DNA of 64,000 nucleotides from Lasiodiplodia sp. COLG20 (taxonomy: Eukaryota; Ascomycota; Dothideomycetes; Botryosphaeriales; Botryosphaeriaceae). The notes under the pieces are model-generated. The model saw only the letters and a list, made by a program, of their open reading frames with translations. It was not told where the DNA came from and did no database searches. The stretch spans positions 62,001 to 126,000 of the forward strand of contig VNWV01000032.1 in NCBI GenBank assembly GCA_009801085.1. The letters are read 5' to 3'. Both the position numbers and the translations under genes were made by a program. Shown here piece by piece: positions 56,999 through 64,000 of the stretch; positions within the stretch are counted from its first letter, which is position 1, and each line of letters starts with the position of its first letter.

Positions 56999-58001
56999 AT
57001 GGACCAGCTACGTCGCCTCACCCCGGCTTCTCTGCCCGCAGCTCGCGCCCGACTGCGCGAGCAGAAAACGACCTTCACGACCGGCGTCGTGGTCGGCGCG
57101 CTCTTGTGGTGGGGGGTGCGCGACTACCGCGAGTTCCTGGCGCTGGGGCCGGGCGGGGTGCCGTACAACGTGCTGGGCTGGGCGGCCATCACGCTGCTGA
57201 TCCGGCCCTTCGCGCTGAGCAAGGCGGCTGCCACGCGCACGGCCGACTACCCGCCCGCCGCCGAGGCGCACGCCGACGTGGCTGCGCTGCCGCCCCGGGC
57301 GGGGCCGCGTGCGCGCGTCGGCGGCATCGCGCCGCACCGCCAGCTGTCGCAGCATCCGCCCGAGTCGATGCGGGAGGTGAGTGAGTCCAGTTTTTTTTTT
57401 TTTTTTTTTNNNNNNNNNNNNNNNNNNNNNNNNNNNNNNNNNNNNNNNNNNNNNNNNNNNNNNNNNTTTTTTTTTTTTTTTCGCGGTGGTGGTCGACGAC
57501 TGGGGGATAAATCGTTGACGCGCGTTGTTGCTGCTGCAGTCCATCCACAATCTCTTCGCCAACGCGGCGGCGCAGAACCCGGGCCTGCTCGAGACGAAGA
57601 CGTCGCTGTACGAGCGGCATAACGACGCGCTGTTCGTGTCGGACCAGCTCCTGGGGAACGCCGACGCGGTCGGCCTGCCGCATACGGCTACCGCGTCGCG
57701 CGGCGAAATCGGGCACCCGCACCCGGACCTGTCCATCCACCTCTACGTCTCACCAGCGGACGCGCGAGTGCTGATTGAGAAGGGCTGGGCCGAACGCCAC
57801 CGCATGTCCGTGCCCGCCGATTCCTGGTCCAAGGCTATTCCCATATTCCGCAGGATCGGCGACACCTTTTTGATGGTTTACGGCCCGAGGAACGAGGAGG
57901 AGATGGTGGTGCTGCAAACCATCCTGCAGAATAGTATACGGTTCATGACGGGGAGGGAGGACTGCCAGTTCCCCGAATGGAAGAACCGTGTAAACAGATA
58001 A
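56999..58001 (+). CDS. Fungal luciferase-like domain protein (DUF5519), intron with assembly gap
   Basis: Protein of 279 residues. Exons 56999-57376 (126 codons) and 57540-58001 (154 codons incl. stop) join in frame as MRE-SIHNLFANA across a 163-base GT-AG intron. The N-terminus has a helix (TTFTTGVVVGALLWWGV) and a second hydrophobic stretch (LGWAAITLLIRPFAL), suggesting membrane association. The C-terminal part matches the luciferase-like domain family PF17648: GEIGHPHPDLSIHLYVSPAD, then LIEKGWAERHRMS and FLMVYGPRNEEEM. The name comes from a distant relation and does not imply light emission. The role in fungi is unknown. The gap of Ns sits inside the intron, so the coding sequence is complete. 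Very GC-rich first exon. Confidence 0.83.
57410..57466. other. Assembly gap of 57 Ns flanked by poly-T
   Basis: 19 T at 57391-57409 and 15 T at 57467-57481 flank the Ns within an intron, so a long poly-T tract of unknown length probably collapsed the assembly. The XXXX residues that appear in translated frames across this region are artefacts. Confidence 0.97.
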
Positions 58002-58737
58002 GAAGTAATTATGAAGTCTCGGTAGTCATCTCTTCTCAATGACAGCTTTTTCTAGCCCTGTAATTTTAGTCTCTACTTCATCAATACGTGGCTTGTGCGC
58101 TTCGGAGATCAGCCAAGTTGTCAGAATACTTCTTCGGTCCTGACTGTGCAATGAGTCATGAGATGTAGGCTTTGGCGGCTGTTGATAATGAAATAAACAG
58201 CGTCCCGGGATTCAGTGCAAACGATCGCCCGGCGATGAATAGGGCAATGTATTTTAGAACCAGGCACCGGCATGTTGAGGGTCGAATTCGAGCTAGAGGG
58301 GAACAAGCGAGGCTTACCTAGGAAGCAGCTCGCCCCTGCCAGGAAGTAGTGTGAGATTTGGCGCGCGTGACTGACGCGCAATCCCCCGACCGTGAACTCA
58401 ATACCTGCCATCGTCATCGACAACCCATCCCATCACACTTCGGCGGGTGTCCATGATGCTTTTGCGGTCCTATTGACGCGTACGCGCCATTGAAATCAAC
58501 TTCCACCGGGTAAGCCCAGCCTTTGCTGAGCGTATCAACTCCTTGCTGGACGCAGCCGAGACGAGGAGGTCCGTCGTAGTTTACGACAAGGTCAATATTG
58601 GGTGAACAGATTCAGTGGTCAGGTTTGAATATGTGCTAAGATAATTCTACTCTGAAAAGAGCAATGAAGACAACGAAGCTAGAACTGACAGATATTCAGG
58701 TCTATTTGAAATCTCCGGGTACCCGTGTGTCTCTGCG
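58002..58737. other. Convergent 3' intergenic region
   Basis: 736 bases between the luciferase-like stop and the NLR stop. No domain-bearing frame. Confidence 0.55.
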
Positions 58738-61700
58738 TCAACCAACAGCATGTTTCATCCCACGCCTCATCCGGCCTTTCAATACTGTAAAGAGTGTTTT
58801 CACTTCCTGCAATACTGGGCGCTCAGGACGAACCAAAACTTCCGCGTCAGAGGATTTTATCCCGAACAAATGCCTAATGTCATGGAGCCAATCTTGGATG
58901 GTCTGTTCCTGAATCAGACCTTTCTCTCTTTCTTTCAAAGCCTTCGCATCGAGTTTAGGCAGTTTAAGAAATCGATGTGTCTTCCCGCAAACGCGAACGT
59001 CCAATGCTCCGCTCTTGAGTTTCTCGAAACAAGACTGCTCGAACTGTACATCGATGCAATCCTTACAGGCGTACAAGTCCATGTGTTGCTGGTTGAGGCG
59101 CCCACAGTCACATTTTCCGTCGCATTCGAAAAAGCCGTACTCAGTGCCTGGATTGACAAGTTGCCATGCTGCGAGCGCTCGTTCGTCTTCGTCTATTGCA
59201 GCCGTCGCCTGAGTGAGCATGTAGAAGCCTGCCCAGTCATTATCAGTCACCTCATCTGAGAGAAGCTCTAACGCAGTCTTGACATGGGCCCGCATGCATT
59301 CTTTTGCCTGTCGTTCATCTCCGGCCAGGTAGTACGCGCGACCCAACAAAACTGTCACCGGATGGTCACTACCCCTAAATACATCGATGATCCATCGTTC
59401 AGCCTTCTTGAGCTTCTCGGAAAATCCTGTGTCTTGACCTTGAATCGGCTTATTGCGCGTATAGTGCGAGTACTCTGATAGTAATCTCTGCAGAGACAGC
59501 ACGCGAATATAAAGAGTTGCACTGTGATTGTCCTGACCAATCGTGATGGCTTCATCATAGACATTCTTCTCCCAGATGATACAGGCCTCCTCCACGCAAT
59601 TTTGATATGCCAAGGCGATGGCATAGTAGTACCGCAGATGGCTCCGTACGAATGCATCCGAATCAGTCGCTTGAATAGCATCGATATAAACCTTCATCAG
59701 GAGCCCGAGTTCGGCCTTGAGGATACCTGCAAGGGTGTGGTGAAAGGATTCATCGTCGACACGATTCTGGATTAATGTGGTGAGGGGACTCGGACCACCC
59801 CCAGCAGGAGTCCCGGATATATCGTGTAGGAAAGCGGGATCTCTCTTGGCGTCTATAACCTTCCATGCGCTATTCATGAGCCATGTCTTGTCCGCGCCAC
59901 CAACTAAAAGCTCATGGCAAGCTTTCATTGCTTCGCTTGGACGTTCCCACTTGTCATTGTAGAGTTCCCAAAGTTCCATTACCATGTTCTGAACTTTGTC
60001 CGGGTGTGTTTTTATGTATTTTTGATCCTTGAACTTCTCGAAAAGCTTGTCGAGACTCTCGATCCCTTTTTTGATGTTGTCTGGGCTGGCTCGGACCAGA
60101 CACCAATGAATCCTCCACTCATCGTCGTCTTGTTTTCCGCTGCTGTTGAGGAGTTCCATAGACCTGTTGCAGCTTCTAATAGCGTCTGCGTGCAGTCCGT
60201 GCCCCAGGGCAGTTTCTCCGATCCGTAAGTGCCACTTGAAATCCCTCTCCTCATTGCAGATTGGAAGCAGACTGCTGGCATACTCCGTTAAATCCATAAT
60301 TGAACGAAAGATGGAGGTGGAAGTCTCGACCGTCTGCTCGAGAGCCTCTACAGGACTATGCGGTCCTGTAGGCCTACTTGAATCTGTTGAATGGGAAGCT
60401 GATGCGTCAGCGGGAGGCGGGTTTTCGACAACACGTGTTGGTTGGGACACAGCAGTCTCCTGGACATGATTTGTATCTTCTGATCCAGGGGAAGGATCTT
60501 GTTGAGCGATAGAACCTGGCTGAGCGATAGTCTCTGTTTGTATGGTGGGCTCCGGTGGCGTGACAACATCTGGTGGTATTCCAGCAGAAGAGCTCTCTAC
60601 ATTAGCAGGTTGCAGGGGGTTCTCCTTTAACTTCGATCTCTGTTCCGCCAACTTGAGATGTATGAGTAGATTATCAGATTGTAAAATGTACGCAGATCTT
60701 TGCTTACCTCATCACGGAGACCCAAGACCCAGGTGTAAGCAGCTTGTGCTTCCCAAGCACTTTTCTGAAGCCAGTGTGATGCCAGAACTCTCAAAGGCAT
60801 GTCAAGGAGGCTATGAGCCTCCAACCCAACATTTGAGTCAGGTACATGGCCATCACTTGATGCAATGGCCCCAGTTGATACCTCGGTATCACCAAACCAC
60901 CTAAGGACTTCAGCGAAAGACTGACGCCACTCCTTGACATCATCGCAAGATTGAGCCGACCCCCACTCTTTGACGTGAACTCTCGGGGGCTTATCTAGCC
61001 AATTCTCTACAGCGGGTTTTTCGTGAAAGAATCGATAGAGCAACTTTCCGATTTCCCGCCTTTTTGACTGGTCCACTGCGCGAATATCGAGCACTTTCCC
61101 AAGATGGAAAAAGAGGTGTTCTGCAGCATACTCATGGAGAGCCTCAGCTTCATCTCGGTATTCCGGACTCGATACCGCTCTAAGAAGGCGGATAATGATC
61201 CGTACGTGACTTTCAACGGAGTCGAAGCCGATCGTGGGACGTAGTCGGGGTCTTCCATGTTGCTCTTGTTGGAGCTGACTGAAATGTTGCTCAAAGCGAA
61301 ATTTCTTGAACACTTCTTCACCATAGTTCGAGCGAACAAGATCCCTCATAAAGCTGATTTCCTGTTCACTTAACCAATTGTTGGAACCCTCTGAGAATCT
61401 ATCGGCTGTCTTGATTGCACCGCGAGAGTGCTTCGAACGCTCGAAGGGCTGTGGTTCGTTGAGGAGGTACTCAGACATATCGTATGGAGATATTACCTCG
61501 TGTTCTGGGATTTCAATTTCGAACAAACGGCTATACTTGCCCTGTATTTGTTCTTCCAGAGGTATCTCAGAGATTCTGCCGGTCCTCAAGAAGATGAAGG
61601 TCTTAAGCTCCTGAAGGGTCGGCCAGATAATGAGCGAGGCAACACAGGCCATGATATTGTTGAGGTCTTCTATCTCCTCGTCTTTCAGCTCTTCGTTCAA

Positions 61701-63485
61701 GACATCCGTTTGCCACTGTATAGTAGTCTTGTGGTCATCCCAACCGCTATCAAGAATCTCCTTCAGGTCTCTCTTTCTTTTGGATCGAGAAATCCTATCC
61801 AAGACAGCCTTTACTGTGGTGGAATCTTCACAGTAATTTTTGTAGAGTTTGACTTCAAGATTATGCAGCAGCTGGTCTCGTTCGAAGTCCTTGCCTCGGG
61901 TGTCAGACACATCTTTGATCCTCGATCTTATCCTCTTCTGCGTGTTTTGTGCATCCTCATAGCTCTTCAGCATGAAGAATTCAATGACATCCTCTTTCTG
62001 TTGTTCCCTCAACACTTTGAAACTTTTGCTGTTGCCGGTGATGAAGAGCCTGACCTGGACTTGTTTGCTGCGCAATTGTGCGGTCTTATCAATGATCTCG
62101 CTCCGGATTTCCTCGACCTCATGCTTCGTGGCGTAGCCTGCTTGATCGATTCCGTCAAGAATGATGAAGAAGACTTTGCGGCTCTTGGAAGCTTTCGGCT
62201 CTGCGTAGTTCATGACTAAATTCTCCCATCTCCCTGAAGTTGAAGAAAATTGTGCCGCATTGTTCGCACATTGGCCATGAATAAAGCTTTGATACGAGGT
62301 ATCGCTTTCCGCAAGCTGCCAAACGACGGCGGTTAGAGCGTCGTGAATCGTCGCTTTCTTCTTCGCTGTCTTGTCCTTATCTTCTGTCTTCTGTGTCTTT
62401 CCCGTGTCTCTCTTGCCGAAATAGTAGTAAGCAATGGATACTGGAGGTTTCGAGTCGCGCTTCTCTTGCTTCTTGAGTGTTCGGTGCAAATGCTCCACGA
62501 CTTCCGAGCATAGGTAACTTTTTCCACTTTGACTGCGCCCCTCTAGTGCAAAGACAGGTTTGCATGAGCTTGCATCTCGTTCAACATCTGCCCAAGCCCT
62601 GAATGCATCTTCCTTGAAGAACCAAGCTCCAAAACCAGCTTGGATATCCCTTCGAATCTTTCCATGATCTGCAACCCAAGACTTCCAGCCTGGGCTCTTG
62701 TTATCGAAAGGCAATTTCTCACTGATGACCATGCGGTGTTGCTTTTGGATTTTGTCGTTCCTGTCGGCTTGAAGGAAATTCCCGGTGATGGTGGCAGCAG
62801 TCCGCGTTTGGATGGTGTTGATCTGCATCTCTTCGGCTTCCAATCTTTCGATTGCCTTGAGCTGACTGGTAATGCCTCCGTCATAATGTACGGCTGCTTT
62901 CAAGACATTTCCGATTTTCCCCTTCAGGGATTTGGAGTCTCTCTCAACTTTGGCATAGATAGCGCAGATGGTGACAAAACGGGCCAGGAGACGTATGATT
63001 GTATCCTCGAGGTTTTTGTCGATTTGAGCCCCTCGGTGAGAGCCCTCGATGTAAGTCGTAACTCTCTTGAGAATTTTGAGAACGCTGTCTAGTGTCTCGA
63101 AAAGGACTTCAGTCGTGTAGTATTTTTGATAGTTTTCAGCTGTGTCGAGAATCGGCTGCAGGGCCTTGTAGCATAGTGACGCGGGTGGCCACGCCTGGAG
63201 ATTTTGATTAGCTGAGAGGAAAATCCAACTGCAGGACTGACGAACCACTGCTGCGGCCTCAGCCGCCACAGACCCCAGGTTCACCAGGGTCTCCATTGTG
63301 TTCTTGAAAATTTCGGACCTCTGGCCATCCAGACGACCCAAGTCAAGTTTCTCCATGTCAGCTGTCATCTCTTCTATAGTCATCCTGTTGTCAAGCTGAA
63401 CACCTCTTCCGGTAACCTTGTTATACTGCTCAACTGCTTTGTTCAGGGCGCGCTCAACATTTGCCGCTCCGGTATCCTCGTCCAT
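58738..63485 (-). CDS. Goodbye-NACHT NLR with TPR-like and ZZ-like C-terminus
   Basis: STAND-class immune-type receptor of 1,563 residues. Exon 1 is 63485-60708 (926 codons), exon 2 60651-58738 (638 codons with stop), joined by a 56-nt GTAAGC...CTCAAG intron. Exon 2 appears as a separate frame only because TTG was read as a start; the phase-0 junction RDE-LAEQRS fixes it. N-terminal about 230 residues fit the fungal Goodbye domain (YNKVTGRGVQL, ILKRVTTYIEGS, EMQINTIQ). NACHT: Walker A GRSQSGKS at about 315-322 and Walker B FFIILDGID at about 436-443. After the NACHT, helical winged-helix-like sequence and alpha-helical TPR-like repeats fill exon 2, with a Pro/Thr-rich linker at its start. Near 1435 is a ZZ-like Cys cluster (FFECDGKCDCG, YACKDCID, SCFEKLKSG, VCGKTHRFL). 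Known for the class: sensing of a non-self ligand and programmed cell death. This ligand is unknown. Confidence 0.87.
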
Positions 63486-64000
63486 GTCGATTGTGTCCTT
63501 GTTTGAATCGAGTCGATGGTAAAACTAGGGATTCAAAATGATTGGCTTGGGGAGGGATTCCAAAAGATACATAATGACCATTCAGCCTTGCGGCTGAGAT
63601 ATGTTCAGCCCTCGCTTGCGGGGAAGTGCTTACACGATCATTCCAAGCCCTGATCGCAAAGGTTTTGTAAGCATGTTCTCGTGATATGAGGCAGGTAGGC
63701 CAATTTTGTGGCTTGCTATGGAAAAGCAACTTGAAGATCGCCATTGGCTCTGGTTACCATGGCTAGCTAAATGTCCAATCTGGTGCAGCTTCTGTCTCGC
63801 TAAAACTTTCGTATATTGTGAAGCGACTGTATGCAAGCTATGATAAATCACGCATTAAAGTCTCTTTTACCAATTAAATGCTCTAATGGGAACAGTGCAA
63901 GGCAAAGTCGCCCGCATTCTTGTGATGCGGTCATGTCCGCAGCCACTGGGACATCCTATTGCGCGCCGTTCATTTGAACCCAGCCTTCTGCCCAAGAGGT
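63486..64000. other. Upstream region of the NLR gene to window end
   Basis: About 515 bases. Frames of under 100 codons have no domain. No neighbouring gene can be read. Confidence 0.5.

Noticed and set aside
57008..57740. Minus-strand and plus-strand frames crossing the Ns with Lys/Phe/X runs
   Set aside because: They are translations through the assembly gap and poly-T and have no biological meaning; the real gene splices this region out.
60627..60651. Two separate genes at 58738-60651 and 60627-63485
   Set aside because: The downstream frame begins with TTG and has no ATG nearby, the frames overlap and a consensus intron joins them in phase, so one NLR gene is more likely.

Overview
This is nuclear DNA of a filamentous ascomycete (Pezizomycotina). 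Genes lie on both strands, are mostly monocistronic, and are broken by 45-95 nt introns with GT/GC donors and CTAAC/CTGAC-like branch sites. The families are typical of that group: three Zn2Cys6 regulators, a HET protein, a Goodbye-NACHT NLR, a rhodopsin-domain (PTH11-like) membrane protein, DUF3176, SUR7/PalI, GMC and berberine-bridge-like oxidases, and a fungal luciferase-like protein. I cannot place genus or class from sequence alone. No CRISPR, operon, tRNA, rRNA or intact transposon was found.

Layout. 1-8.5 kb: a cytochrome P450 whose heme end lies outside the window, a SUR7-like four-pass membrane protein, a 2.2 kb apparently empty stretch, and a secreted FAD-linked oxidase. 8.8-25.3 kb: a block of sugar/polyol genes: an MFS sugar transporter, Zn2Cys6 regulator A, an SDR, Zn2Cys6 regulator B, a zinc-dependent polyol dehydrogenase of the L-arabinitol/sorbitol family, a second MFS sugar transporter, Zn2Cys6 regulator C, and an NmrA-like protein. 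Three of its intergenic regions are divergent promoters that each place a regulator head-to-head with an enzyme or transporter gene, and all three carry CGG-N7-CCG elements. 26.7-36.2 kb: an HPP-family membrane protein, an unusual His/Gln-rich and Cys/Asp-rich protein ending in a CaaX-like tail, a decayed GMC oxidoreductase and an intact secreted GMC oxidoreductase. 37-51.3 kb: a DUF3176 membrane protein, a secreted and probably GPI-anchored S41 peptidase-like protein, a GST-like protein, two NAD(P)-binding reductase/epimerase-like proteins, and a Gly-rich repeat surface protein. 52-64 kb: a PTH11-like protein, a HET-domain protein with a duplicated acidic segment, a luciferase-like protein whose intron holds a 57-base assembly gap between poly-T tracts, and a 1,563-residue Goodbye-NACHT-TPR/ZZ-like NLR.

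How the genes may work together. The strongest functional unit is the 8.8-24.1 kb block. Two importers, an NAD(P)-dependent polyol dehydrogenase and an SDR ketose-reductase-type enzyme would make consecutive oxidation/reduction steps of a pentose or galactose oxido-reductive route, under three local zinc-cluster regulators. This is inference from families, spacing and shared promoter motifs. The HET and NLR genes 4 kb apart are candidates for a non-self recognition locus. Gene ends and introns below were worked out by hand from reading frames and splice consensus; totals marked as in frame were checked by arithmetic.
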